64,000 bases of DNA from 'Nostoc azollae' 0708 (lineage in GTDB: Bacteria; Cyanobacteriota; Cyanobacteriia; Cyanobacteriales; Nostocaceae), in the NCBI RefSeq assembly GCF_000196515.1, contig NC_014248.1, positions 2,980,001 to 3,044,000 of the forward strand, given 5' to 3'. Shown piece after piece: positions 40,221-49,749 of this stretch. The notes beneath the pieces were generated by a model. It was not told the DNA's origin. It did not search any database and saw only the letters and a list, made by a program, of their open reading frames with translations. Every line of letters starts with the position of its first letter. Position 1 is the stretch's first letter. A program made the translations under genes and the position numbers.

Positions 40221-41129
40221 GAGATGATTTATAAAGTAAATGTTTAGGAGACAAGAGGAAGTAGCATAATTCTAGTCATAAGAGCATATATAGCTCCTTC
40301 CCTTATTTGTGTTAAACGCTCATAATCCTTGCTTAGACGATGATATTGGTTAAACCACCCAAATGTTCTTTCTACTACCCAGGGTTGTGGTAAAACTTTA
40401 AATTCTTGCTCAGTAGGTCCTATGACTTCAACATGAGCTTGAATCAGGAACCAAACTGCAAGTGCAAATTTATCACCGTCATAACCGGAATCAACCCATA
40501 AAACTTGGACTTTTTCCAATAATTCTGTGGGTTCCTCTAGCAGTTCCATTAGTGCATATGCAGCAAGTATTCCTTCTGGGGCATTCGCTTCACTAACAAC
40601 AACTTTCAACACAAGTCCCAGGCTATCAACTAAAGTCTGCCCCTTTCTTCCTTTTACCTTTTTACATCCGTCAAAACCATACACATCCGCTTTCTTTGGT
40701 CAGTTTTGACCGACTGACTGTCTGCAGCGAGCGCGGTAGGTTGTGTTGATTTACCTAATTTCGAGCGAACTTGACTACCCAATGTATGGTTGAATTTTTC
40801 CCAAACCCCCTGGCCCTGCCATTTCCTGTAATAGCTATATACCGTTGACCTTGGCGGGAAGTCACCTGGAAGCATATTCCATTGACATCCAGTTTTCAAA
40901 TGAAAATAGATGGCATTACATATTTCACCCATATCTGTTGTGGGTGGATGCCCTCCTTCTTTGGCTGATGGAATCAATGGGGCCAGGATTTCCTAGTCCA
41001 TATCAGTTAAGTCTGTGGGGTAAGACTTTCGTGCCATGATTAGCTATGTAAATACACTACATTTTATGTATCCTATCCTTCCAACATTCCTTTTCTACTC
41101 CTCTTTACATTTACTTTATCAATAGCCTC
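40221..41129 (-). mobile_element. IS5-family (IS427-like group) element, copy 1
   Basis: A 909-bp element whose length equals that of copy 2 (52428-53336). The ends are related inverted repeats: gagatgatttataaagtaaa at the left and, read inward from the right, gaggctattgataaagtaaa. It is flanked by TTA on the left and TGA on the right, compatible with the TNA-type 3-bp target of this group after one mutation. It lies in the dienelactone hydrolase gene. Confidence 0.88.
40244..41037 (-). pseudogene. IS5-family transposase (two overlapping frames), copy 1
   Basis: From ATG 41037 the frame reads MARKSYPTDLTDMD and then meets TAG (40993-40995). It continues as EILAPLIPSAKEGGHPPT up to 40654. The second frame (40244-40684, -1 relative) carries YGFDGCKKVKGRKGQTLVDS, LWVDSGYDGDKFA and the C-terminal Glu region PWVVERTFGWFNQYHRLSKD. 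The -1 overlap is usual for IS427-group elements. The slippery site here is degraded (caaagaaag). The early stop is shared with copy 2. Confidence 0.8.
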
Positions 41130-41136
41130 TGAGAGC

Positions 41137-41180
41137 AAAACCAACAGCACCTGGGATTTATCCCAGGTGCTGTTGGTTTT
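41137..41180. repeat. Perfect 20-bp-stem hairpin in the hydrolase pseudogene
   Basis: The arms are 41137-41156 and 41161-41180 with a 4-nt loop ttta, and every base pairs. It begins 8 bp from the IS5 copy end, and both arms overlap coding sequence (KPTAPGIYP on one arm, VLLVLQ on the other). Confidence 0.9.
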
Positions 41181-41831
41181 ACAAGAAATTTTTGGGGTTA
41201 ATGTTCATATTCGAGATGTGACAGAACGGATTGCTAAGTTGGGATATGTTGCTATAGGTAGCACTAGCACTTTTTCAACTTCAAGCCCCTGGATTTGAAA
41301 CTGGTTAAACCTCCAAAGATATGGAAGTTGGTAGAAAGTACGCCTGGTCACAAACTACAGCCTCACAACTCTTAAGCGATATTCAAGCAGCTATTAATTA
41401 CCTCACAACCCTCCCAGAAGTTAACCCAGAGAAGTTTGGCTGTATTGGCTTTTGTTTTGGTGGTCATGTAGCATACCTAGTGGCTACACTCCCTGATATT
41501 CAAGTTACCCCGTCCTTTTATGGTGCCAGAATTACCACTTCCACCCCCGAAGGAGGAGAACCAACTATCAACCGTACAAAACATATTCAAGGAACTCTCT
41601 ATACTTCCTTTGGGATAGAAGATGCTAGCATTCCCCAAACAGAAGTAGATCAGATTGTAGAACAATTAGGAAGATATAACATTTCCCATCGTGTGTTTCG
41701 CTACGATAGATATCTGAACATGGGTTTTTCTGTTACCGTCGTGGCAGTTATAATCCTAAAGCGGCTGCGGATGCTTGGGGGCAAGTGCAACAACTTTTTG
41801 GTCAACTCATCTGACAACCTACACCCTCCTT

Positions 41832-41892
41832 AGTCAGTAGTGAGTGAAAAATAACTGACAACTGACCACTGACGACTGACAAATAACAAATA
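41832..41892. repeat. Short tandem heptamer-type repeats
   Basis: Units such as aactgac, caactgac and cgactgac, then two caaataa units, fill the gap before the S1-domain gene. The same class of repeat occurs at 4361-4392 and 29010-29068. Confidence 0.65.
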
Positions 41893-41911
41893 ACAACTTA
41901 TCTTCAAAGTC

Positions 41912-42817
41912 ATGAATTCCGAATCAAAAAATTCTCAAACAGCCAATTCGTCTTTTTCAATGGACGACTTTGCTAAAGCACTAGAAAAACACGATTACCA
42001 ATTTCAAAAGGGACAAGTTGTACATGGTAAAGTATTTCAGCTTGACCATGACGGCGCTTATGTTGATATTGGAGGCAAATCATCCGCTTTTCTTCCCCGT
42101 GATGAGGTTTCTTTGAGAGTAGTAACTAATTTATCAGATGTGTTACCGATGAATGAGGAACTAGAATTCTTGATTATTCGGGATCAGGATGCTGAAGGTC
42201 AAGTAACCCTTTCTCGTAAGCAGTTGGAAATTCAGCACCTATGGGATACGTTAACCCAAATGCAGGAAAATTCCCAAACTATACAAGCACGAGTAACAGG
42301 TGTAAATAAAGGTGGGATTACAGTTGAAGTTCTATCTTTAAGAGGATTTATTCCGCGATCGCATTTATCCGAACGTGATAACCTAGAAGCACTCAAAGGT
42401 CAAACTCTCACCGCTGGCTTTTTAGAAGTCAATCGTAATACCAAAAAACTCATTCTCTCAGAACGTTTAGCAACTCGTTCCAGCAACTTCAGTTTATTAG
42501 AAGTCGGTCAGTTGGTAGAAGGAACAATTACAGGTATTAAGCCTTTTGGTGTATTCGTAGATTTAGAAGGTGTTAGCGCCTTGCTGCACATCAAACAAGT
42601 TAGCCAAAAATTTATTGAGTCTTTAGAAAAAGTTTTTCAAATTGGTCAGCAAATTAAAGCTGTAATTATCGACTTAGATCAAGGTAAAGGTAGAGTAGCT
42701 ATTTCTACCAGAGTTCTGGAAAACTTCGCTGGTGAAGTAGTGGAAAATATGGCAGAAGTAATGGCTTCCGCAGAAGCGCGTGCTCATCGGGCGGCTAATA
42801 AACCTTCTTCCGAATAG
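41912..42817 (+). CDS. S1 RNA-binding domain protein (30S ribosomal protein S1 homologue)
   Basis: A 301-residue protein with three S1-type OB-fold repeats at about residues 33-105, 120-185 and 200-270. The clearest signatures are GQVVHGKVFQLDHDGAYVDI in the first and GQLVEGTITGIKPFGVFVDL in the third. It lacks the six-repeat length of E. coli S1; cyanobacteria commonly have short three-repeat S1 homologues. It would bind mRNA at initiation or act on RNA stability. The C-terminal tail is Ala/Glu-rich. Complete, with no operon partner seen. Confidence 0.92.
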   Translation: MNSESKNSQTANSSFSMDDFAKALEKHDYQFQKGQVVHGKVFQLDHDGAYVDIGGKSSAFLPRDEVSLRVVTNLSDVLPMNEELEFLIIRDQDAEGQVTLSRKQLEIQHLWDTLTQMQENSQTIQARVTGVNKGGITVEVLSLRGFIPRSHLSERDNLEALKGQTLTAGFLEVNRNTKKLILSERLATRSSNFSLLEVGQLVEGTITGIKPFGVFVDLEGVSALLHIKQVSQKFIESLEKVFQIGQQIKAVIIDLDQGKGRVAISTRVLENFAGEVVENMAEVMASAEARAHRAANKPSSE

Positions 42818-42893
42818 GGGATTGGTGATTGGGGACTTGTCATTCTTCCCACTGACCTTGTGACTCCTGAATCCTGACTCCTCACACCTGCTA

Positions 42894-43373
42894 TCACATC
42901 ATTTCGAGCTGACGGTAGCTGCTGTGGAGTTGTTCTAATTTCTCTTCACTAAAGGCGAAATTAATGAATGTAATTAATTGCCACCAATTTTGTAATATAC
43001 AATCGGAAGTAGCTTCACTTAGTTGAAGGGTCCAAAATTCTGCCCACCAGTAGGGAGCATGTTTTCTTTCGGTATAACTATGGTGTTTAGTCCAGCGTTT
43101 ACGCCATTTGGTACAGTCTGGGCTAGTTGGTGAACCTACTCTGATAATTGGCGGAAAATAGGCGTAACTGACAAATTTGCGTAAACCTTTGCCGTGGACA
43201 TAAACCACATATCGCCAGAACTCCACGCTATAAATATTTTCAAAACCAATTCGGAACATTACGAAAACTGCTTTTGCTGTGACAAATCTTGCTTGTGGAT
43301 GAAGTGTTGACGATTTGTGAACAATTTGCGATGAGCAAACAAGTGTTGTTTTTGGCTGGAAAGATGTTACCAT
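42894..43373 (-). CDS. Conserved cyanobacterial hypothetical protein
   Basis: A 159-residue soluble protein rich in Trp, Tyr and Phe (FWRYVVYVHGKGLRKFVSYA; HAPYWWAEFWTL). No known domain is recognised, but the uninterrupted aromatic-rich sequence and length point to a real gene. The ATG at 43373 is used. It stands alone on the minus strand between the S1-domain gene and a mobile-element zone. Confidence 0.65.
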   Translation of the reverse strand: MVTSFQPKTTLVCSSQIVHKSSTLHPQARFVTAKAVFVMFRIGFENIYSVEFWRYVVYVHGKGLRKFVSYAYFPPIIRVGSPTSPDCTKWRKRWTKHHSYTERKHAPYWWAEFWTLQLSEATSDCILQNWWQLITFINFAFSEEKLEQLHSSYRQLEMM

Positions 43374-43518
43374 GAAAATGTCTGTAACTAGAGTAGATTT
43401 TCTCTTCGTTGCTTAACGGAGCTGAAAACAAATTCTGGTTAACAAGTTTTCTTTAAGTGATCGCTTTTCAGTTTGTAAGCCCGAAGATGGTTGTTTGATA
43501 TGATACAATCTATTCAAC

Positions 43519-43552
43519 GATATAATTCAATCGTTGATATAATTCAATCGTT
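43519..43552. promoter_or_regulatory. 17-bp perfect tandem repeat upstream of an XRE-type gene remnant
   Basis: Two head-to-tail copies of gatataattcaatcgtt (43519-43535 and 43536-43552), which also create the inverted pair caacgat / aatcgttg. It sits 12 bp before the ATG of a truncated helix-turn-helix gene, a position typical of an autoregulatory operator. Confidence 0.6.
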
Positions 43553-43564
43553 TTTCAGTAGTCA

Positions 43565-43717
43565 ATGGGGCTGATTAAGCTAAGAATTCGAGAATTTGCT
43601 AATGAGAAGGGTTGGATGCTGAAAGATATCAAAGTATTAAGTTTAGAGGATTTCAATCAACAGAGCGTCTCAAAAGAAACAGTTCTCATTACTAAACTAA
43701 TAGTATGCGGCTATTAG
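43565..43717 (+). pseudogene. Truncated XRE-type helix-turn-helix gene
   Basis: A 50-residue frame, MGLIKLRIREFANEKGWMLK onward, resembling the start of small cyanobacterial XRE regulators. After about 25 residues the similarity fades (DIKVLSLEDFNQQSVSKETV), and the frame ends at 43717, too short for a complete DNA-binding domain. Possibly the antitoxin or regulator of a lost module. Confidence 0.5.
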
Positions 43718-43858
43718 ATGGGTATCTATGGGGGCAGTTTGATGGTAAGAAATCATGATCTCGTCAAAATAACAAGACCACAAAGACAAATACTATCGTG
43801 ATTCTATCAAGAAATCCTAAAAAAATACCTGAGTAATAGATAATTAATCACCCTAAAA

Positions 43859-44477
43859 ATGTTGGTATGGGGACTTAAAACTCATAAAGAAGTAAGAATA
43901 GAAAGATTAGCTGCCAACCTACCGTTACCAATACAAGAAAACAGCGGTAGTCGTCATCCTAACATCTTTCAAAATAAAGGTTTTAACCGTTGTAATTTAG
44001 TGGTTTATTGGAAACACAAATATCGTGGTAAGCAAGAACCAGAACCTCGGTATTTATCAAGTAATCTGCCAGATGTATCAACGGCAGTCAAAATATATCG
44101 TCAACGTTTTGGAATTGAAGCTATGTTTAAAGACTGTAAACCTGGGGGTAGTTATAAGTTAGAAACTTCCCAAGCTTATCCCCATAGACTTGTACGCCTT
44201 ATTTTATTGATTGCTTTGGCAATGACTCCTGCATGGTTACAAGGTCAAGAAACTCAATTTACAAGAAAACAATGTTATGTTTGTCGTCCTTGTGAAAATC
44301 AAAGAACTAGAAGAAGGAACAGTGGTTTTTCGATAGGTTCATAGGGTTATCCTTAGGTAGTTTCTATGAATGAGTGTCAAACATTCGTCTTGGAAATGAT
44401 GGCTGCCGTTCGCAATAAACAGCCATTTTACCAGCAGGGTCTGATAGCTATGATGCTTACAGAGCAACCTTTTTAAC
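43859..44477 (+). pseudogene. IS4-family transposase, internally deleted
   Basis: It opens with a short N-terminal string (KEVRIERLAANLPLPIQENS), jumps to the C-terminal core GFNRCNLVVYWKHKYRGKQE, then has YRQRFGIEAMFKDCKPGG with the catalytic Glu. It keeps LVRLILLIALAMTPAWLQGQ. After a stop at 44344 the final part (EMMAAVRNKQPFYQQG) continues in another frame to about 44477. The middle with the catalytic Asp residues is missing. Confidence 0.75.
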
Positions 44478-44627
44478 TTCTTTATCCCCCCATAAACTCC
44501 TTTTGTTCAGCAAGTTTGCTTGAACCCAACCATTTTGATAATAACAAGGGTTTTCCCGATCACATCTACTTTGCTGGTGAAGAAACCCATGGTAGTACAC
44601 AATTTTCTCTAGGTATCGCTACTAATA

Positions 44628-44766
44628 GACCTATTGCAAAATTATTTGTGTAGTAGGATGGAGAGTTTTAGATTTTATGTATTTTTGGTGTTCTTTGGGC
44701 TCGCTAATTCAACCATAACCGCGACACCCTCTCATTATAACATAAAACTAATTCTGCAAGATGTGG
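44628..44766. mobile_element. MITE, copy B (related to 36236-36405, inverted)
   Basis: Begins gacctattgcaaaattattt after a TA (44626-44627) and aligns with the reverse complement of copy A over most of its length, sharing for example tttagattttat and gctcgctaa. The right end is degraded (gcaagatgtgg instead of caagaggtc), so the boundary is approximate. Confidence 0.7.
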
Positions 44767-44906
44767 GGTTTAGGTTGAGTCGTGCGCCATGGGAAGGCGC
44801 AACCGAAGTGGATAGAAGGAATACAGATCAAATCGCTTTATTAATAGGTAAAGTATTGCGCTCAGTAGTATATCTATTGGAATGCTCAATGGAATTGATA
44901 CCACTA

Positions 44907-46107
44907 GTAGTCAACCAAGGCAATGTTGCTGGGTAAGCCCCTCTAATTAATAAACTAGTCAAAAAAGGGGTTGACCATGGCAAAAAAGTATGTTGTAGAT
45001 TTAAGCGAAGAGGAAGTTTTACAACTGCAAGCAATCCTCAAAAAAGGAAAGCACAAAGCAAGAAGTATAAACCGTGCAAACATTCTTGAAATGGCATCTG
45101 AGGGAGAAACGGACACGGCGCTGCCGCAGTTCGAGTTCATGTTGCCAAGGTGGAAAGGACAAGAGAAAAATTTGTGATTGGTGGATTAGAGTTTGCTTTA
45201 AAGGATGGGGAAAATCCACCAAAACCCAAAAAATTAGATGAGGAACAAGAAGCATTTTTGATTGCGACTGCTTGTTCTAATCCGCCAGAAGGAAGAGTGC
45301 GTTGGACAATGCAATTATTAGCGGAGCATTTAGTGAAGGTTGGTATCATAGATTGAATCTCAGACGAAACAATACGCCAAACTCTAAAAAAAATGAAATT
45401 AAACCGTGGTTAAAAGAAAAGTGGTGTATTCCCGAAGTTAACCCAGAGTATGTGTTTAGAATAGAAGATGTTTTGGATTTGTACAATGAGCCATATGATC
45501 CAAAAAAACCTACACTCTGCCTAGATGAACGCCCATATCAATTATTAGAAGAAGTAAGACTTCCTTTGCCACCAGAACCACATCAGCCTGAAGGTTATGA
45601 TTGTGAGTATAAACCCAATGGTGTTGTAAATTTATTTGGCTTTTTTAAACCAATAGCCGGGTGGAGGCATATTGAAGTTACACAACATCGGACAAAGGCT
45701 GATTTTGCTAAACAATTCAAAGATTTACTAGATGTTTATTACCCCAAGCTGATGTGATACCTTTACTTGTTGATAACCTAAATATTCATACTCCAAGTGT
45801 TTTATGTGAAGTTTTCTCTCCACAAGAAGCACGCCGCATGATTGAAAGATTAGAGTTTCACTATACTCCTAAACACGCTTTTTGGTTGAATCAAGTAGAA
45901 ATTGAATTATCAGTTTTATCTCGCCAATGCTTAGAACGACGTATTCCTAATGTAGAAATATTATCTTCTGAAATTGCTACTTGGGAGTCACAGCGTAATC
46001 AACGAAAACCCAGTGTTTATTGGGGTTTTAAAACCAAGGATGCACGTAAAAAAATGCAGTGTTTATATCTGAGCATTTAACCCAGCAAAATTGCCTTGGC
46101 AGACTAC
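44907..46107 (+). mobile_element. IS630-family element, copy 1
   Basis: A 1201-bp element with terminal inverted repeats of about 28 bp (gtagtcaaccaaggcaatgt and, from the right, gtagtctgccaaggcaattt). It is flanked by TA on both sides (44905-44906 and 46108-46109), as expected for IS630. The length is identical to copy 2 (50660-51860). Confidence 0.93.
44977..46080 (+). pseudogene. IS630-family transposase, copy 1
   Basis: ATG 44977 starts MAKKYVVDLSEEEVLQLQAI. The frame shifts near 45117 (apparent short deletion) to AAAVRVHVAKVERTREKFVI. A TGA follows VKVGIID (about 45353-45355), and a -1 shift is needed at an A8 tract (45386-45393) to enter [20 protein letters not shown]. The catalytic parts [21 protein letters not shown] and [13 protein letters not shown] are present. 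One C is missing in a C tract near 45745, breaking the frame again. Confidence 0.88.
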
Positions 46108-46158
46108 TAGCTTGACCAGTGCTAATTTAGCTTTCAACTACTCATTACTGATATTTAG

Positions 46159-46203
46159 GAAAAATGGGAGGTGAAGTTAGTCTTCATTGCTCCCATTTTT
46201 TAT
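46159..46203 (+). terminator. Hairpin with T-run
   Basis: The stem aaaatgggaggtgaag / cttcattgctcccatttt, with a small bulge and a short loop, is followed by a run of T. It resembles a factor-independent terminator but no intact gene precedes it. Confidence 0.45.
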
Positions 46204-46486
46204 TAGTTATTCAGTTATCAGTTACCCAAGTATATCATAGACAAGGCAAAACTTGCAAAAATTTAGGACGTATTCAGTCAAGGAGACAGAAGGCAGTGGT
46301 TAGGTTGGACCCTTCAACAAGCTCAGGATATTACAGGCTCACCAACCAAGCAGAAGGCAGGATTTGGAAAATTTTGTTCACTGATGTGTTAGGTATTGGT
46401 AAGCGTTAAGGGGGGTAGAAGACAGATAGGCAAAAATTCCCCCAAAGATCTGATAAATTAAGTGACAATATTTAATTTTTGGAGAT

Positions 46487-47475
46487 GCCTATTATATTCA
46501 AAAGGCCAACATCGTTGGAGCCAACGAAACCAGCTTTTATCAATGAAATCTTGACGGTTTTAATCCTGAACAACGAAAAGCTTGGTTATGGGTTGCAGTC
46601 ACACCCCTAGTCACATCTTTTCAAGTTGCCCTCACCGGTTGTACTCAAGGTGCAAGAAACTTATTGGGTGAGAACTTCAGTGGAATTCTAAACTATGACT
46701 GTAATGGTGCTTATGGGTAGACCTGGAATGTCGGCAATGATGTTAGGCCTATCTGCGACGGAAATTTATCAAAATTTCAGAAGGGACTGGAGTGTCAGCA
46801 GAATTAGGAACTCCACTGGTTAAACAACGAGAGAAGTTATTTGAGTTGTGTCATCCAGTCAGAGATGGTACTTTATCTGGCGATGATTTTGATGAGTTGG
46901 TTCAAGATATTCGCTCATCCATGAGAGCCACTTTACAAGAACCTCACAAATACGAAATTACAACCAGGAGAAAAACACCCTTGGCAAAAACAGTTCGCAC
47001 TTGTCGTCAATAACTGAAAGTTGAGTCGGCGATGTGGTTGTTCCTCTCGATTCCAGGTTTTGAGCCGACTAATAATGCTGCGGAAAGGGCTATTCATCTT
47101 CCTATGATTTGGCGATGCACTAGTACAGTACGGCCTAAATAAACCGACCATTCCAAATCACTGAAAAGCTCACGCCGTATACATTTTGAACTTTGTTGCG
47201 CAGCCTGATGGAAGCACTATTTTCTTAGCGTAGCTCTTCTGAAAGAACCATTTTGAGTTCACGGCGGTACTAGTTTTGGTCCTCAAAGCCAGGCTGGTCG
47301 TGTTTTTGTTGCCCGGATACTCACGGTGGTAACAACCCTCAAGTCCAAAAAGCGTAATGTTCTGGAGTTTATTACTCAGGCTTTTGTTGCTGCTCCTGGT
47401 GGTACAACTACCCCTTCTTTGCTTCCAGAAGCTACTACTTGTTCTGATGATTCTGAAAAGTTGAAAGCTGCTTGA
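46487..47475 (+). pseudogene. IS66-family transposase C-terminal remnant
   Basis: Plus-strand strings in family order: FNPEQRKAWLWVAVTPLVTS and GARNLLGENFSGILN (46550-46690), VRDGTLSGDDFDELVQDIRS (46855-46920), GFEPTNNAAERAIHLPMIWR (47055-47115), and after a 144-bp insertion TSFGPQSQAGRVFVARILTV (47270-47330). It ends at 47475. Stops and frame changes separate the earlier pieces. Only the C-terminal half of the enzyme is present. Confidence 0.78.
47125..47268. mobile_element. Small non-autonomous insertion with ACTAGT duplication
   Basis: A 144-bp non-coding insert between two copies of actagt (47119-47124 and 47269-47274). Removing it plus one copy restores the IS66 reading IWRCTSFGPQSQAG. 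The ends are a weak inverted repeat (acagtacggcc / accgccgtgaa read inward). Confidence 0.75.
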
Positions 47476-47675
47476 TTTGATTCCTTAATTTTGGGGGTTG
47501 TTTTTCGTCTTCTCTATACCCCCTGAAGCAATACTGTTCGGTTAAGGAAATAGAGAGGGTAAGAATAAGAGAAAAGAGTTCGCGTTTTCATTAGGAGAAC
47601 TAAGAACCAACAAAAAGATTGATAAATTCTCACACACTCTCAAACAAGTGATGAGAGAGAAAATAGTCAAATTGT

Positions 47676-49079
47676 TCAATTATAAATTGAGAAAGAAAAA
47701 ATTAGTCTAGCATGAAAATAGATATATTTAACTTGCCAGTCTAATAATTTGAGACGATAATTGTTGTCGGGGAGTACAATTGTTCCTGTGACTGTGTTTT
47801 TTAGTCTTAAACTTAGAACGTGCTTTCTCGAGCAGTCTGGGATTACTTCGCTGTTGTCGGAAAGGAGTTTCCAAATGAGTATTTCTGCCATCGACCAACT
47901 ATTATATAAACTATAATATAAATCGATATCCCCCAGAGTATGTATCTGAAGTTGAAACTCAGGAATAGCAAGTCGAATCACCCGTAAACTACCAACAAAA
48001 CTTAACCTGAAAGGAGAAATATTCCTCAAATTAGCAGGTTAAAAAATCAAACAACGTAGGCAATATTGAACCAATAACCAACCATAAATTTCTTGCACTA
48101 CCTCACGATGACTCTTAGAAAGAATAGGAATTTTGCGTGCCAATAGATGTACTTTCAATTCATCTAAAGTATTCTCAGCTTCCCATCGTTTATGGGAATC
48201 CTGTGCTAATATCAAAGCCGGAAACTTATCAACATCAATTAAATTAGTAATCAACCGATACGTTTTCAGAGTACCATTCTCATTAATAACATATTCAATA
48301 ATATGAGCCGAAATTCGTTTTGCACCCTTCTTTCTCGACACTCTATCAGGTGGAATCCATGGTAAATAAGAACCATCTGTCAACGTTTTAACTACTTCAA
48401 ATCTGACATGGGCAGGAAGGCGACCAAGAAAAAAGACCTTGTTGTTTGATGACAGCATGAACCATCTTAAAAGAAAAGAATGTAATCCTCTGTACCACAT
48501 TAATAACATACTAGAGTTAATACTGCGTAGTAGTTTTAAAGCATTTCTTCCTTCTCTCATGCGATAGGGAGAACAAAAAGCATCTATGATTAAATGAGTA
48601 ACTGGTTCCACTCAAAATACTAATCTAACTTTAGGAAAAGCTGGATATGTCCCTTGGGGAGAACCAGGATAGCTGAATACTCTAGCATTTGTTGGAGTAT
48701 ATGGAACATCGAAAACTGTTCCATCTATAGCCATGATTCTTAATCCTCCCAAAAAGGGACCAGGCGTTAATATTGTTGCTAAGGGTTTGACTACTAGTTC
48801 AAATAATCTCTCCATTACAGCTGCTTCGGTTCTTTGATGGGATTCTGTAATTGATCAAGCAGATGGGGTTTAAAAACCTAAACCTGATGGTATGTGTAAA
48901 GAACTCAAACCATGAGTGAGATTTTTGAATACATTAACTATTAAGGTAGATGACCAAAAACTCATGGCAATTACTAAGGTGACTATGACATAATTTGGTA
49001 GTATTCTTAGTCTCCGTTGAGAGCTACAAATAGTTTCAATGACATTGGTTATGGTTTGTGGTATAATTACCTGTGACAA
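47676..49079 (-). pseudogene. IS4-family transposase with premature stops
   Basis: Minus strand. The N-terminal domain reads MSQVIIPQTITNVIETICSS (49079 down). After stops near 48870 and 48840 come MERLFELVVKPLATILTPGP and IMAIDGTVFDVPYTPTNARV (first catalytic Asp). A TGA near 48612 is followed by VTHLIIDAFCSPYRMREG and the later KAGLDELK-type region (WEAENTLDELKVHLL). A final stop near 48039 precedes the C-terminal piece ending at 47676. All breaks are stops rather than deletions. Confidence 0.82.
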
Positions 49080-49263
49080 AGCCTTAATTACTTATTTAGG
49101 ATCTACACAGGCTGTTTGTAACTGAAAATTTACCAGTGACATATACTATGAATTGAATGAAGTCCTTGTGGAATTTTCGTTATCAAGTTTTAAGATATTA
49201 AATTTAGTCGTGTTCTCGATAGTATTTCGAGAACAATATAACTTTTCTAAATTGATCATATCT

Positions 49264-49560
49264 ATGAAAGAAGATGATCTGATTGCCAGAGCGGAAATGC
49301 TCCAACAAGCGAGCGATTGCGATGGTGCAACTGATGATTCAAAAAATTAAAGCTAGTGGGGAAATAGCGCCTCCTGGTTGCTGTGGTTCTCGTTACCAAG
49401 CACGGGGTAAACAAGGGGTTTAGTGGGACTACAAGTTACACGCTTTTCAAGCAATTTTTCCTACCACTCAACCAGACAAATTGAGTAAGTACAACCATTT
49501 AGGCAAGGCTGGAAGCCCTGCTCATATTGATGCAGTCCGCTCGGTTCCTAGAAGGACTTA
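49264..49560 (+). pseudogene. Passenger gene remnant inside the IS4-type element
   Basis: It begins MKEDDLIARAEMLQQASDC, then shifts frame to VQLMIQKIKASGEIAPPGCC, has one stop (near 49423), and continues as DYKLHAFQAIFPTTQPDKLS and KAGSPAHIDAVRSVPRR. It resembles a small cyanobacterial hypothetical protein I have seen near transposons; the function is unknown. Confidence 0.5.
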
Positions 49561-49749
49561 AGTTGATTACTGACAATCATGTATTGATTCTCTCTGATAA
49601 AACTGGGCTGATTTATACAACAGTCTCAAAGAGAAAAAGTAAGCCTCTCAATTCTTATAGTTCTCGTAAGCGAACTACAAACTCCTTTCTCTTGTTCTTA
49701 CCTCCTGTTTTTCCTTAACGAAACAGTATTGCCCCCTGAAGGGTTACGT

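Larger units (their letters stand above)
40153..41833 (+). pseudogene. Dienelactone hydrolase family gene, split by an IS5-type element and frameshifted
   Basis: The N-terminus MTDLAIVTTKVNLPQDDCQI (from ATG 40153) runs up to a 909-bp insertion (40221-41129). After it come KPTAPGIYP, then LVLQEIFGVNVHIRDVTERI in a shifted frame. From 41321 the catalytic-nucleophile region GCIGFCFGGHVAYLVATLPD follows, then GGEPTINRTKHIQGTLYTSF and ISHRVFRYD. A last frameshift lies near 41715-41730. The family hydrolyses dienelactone-type or other esters. This copy cannot make a full product. Confidence 0.85.
47529..49731 (-). mobile_element. IS4-family element with a 10-bp target duplication
   Basis: A 2203-bp element with terminal inverted repeats of about 22 bp (caatactgttcggttaagga and, from the right, caatactgtttcgttaagga). 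It is flanked by identical 10-bp duplications ccccctgaag (47519-47528 and 49732-49741). It contains a dead transposase on the minus strand and a plus-strand passenger frame. The duplication length fits IS4-type insertions. Confidence 0.87.

Noticed and set aside
43240-43431. Alternative minus-strand frame overlapping the 42894-43373 gene
   Set aside because: Shorter, in another frame and without the aromatic-rich conserved-looking sequence.
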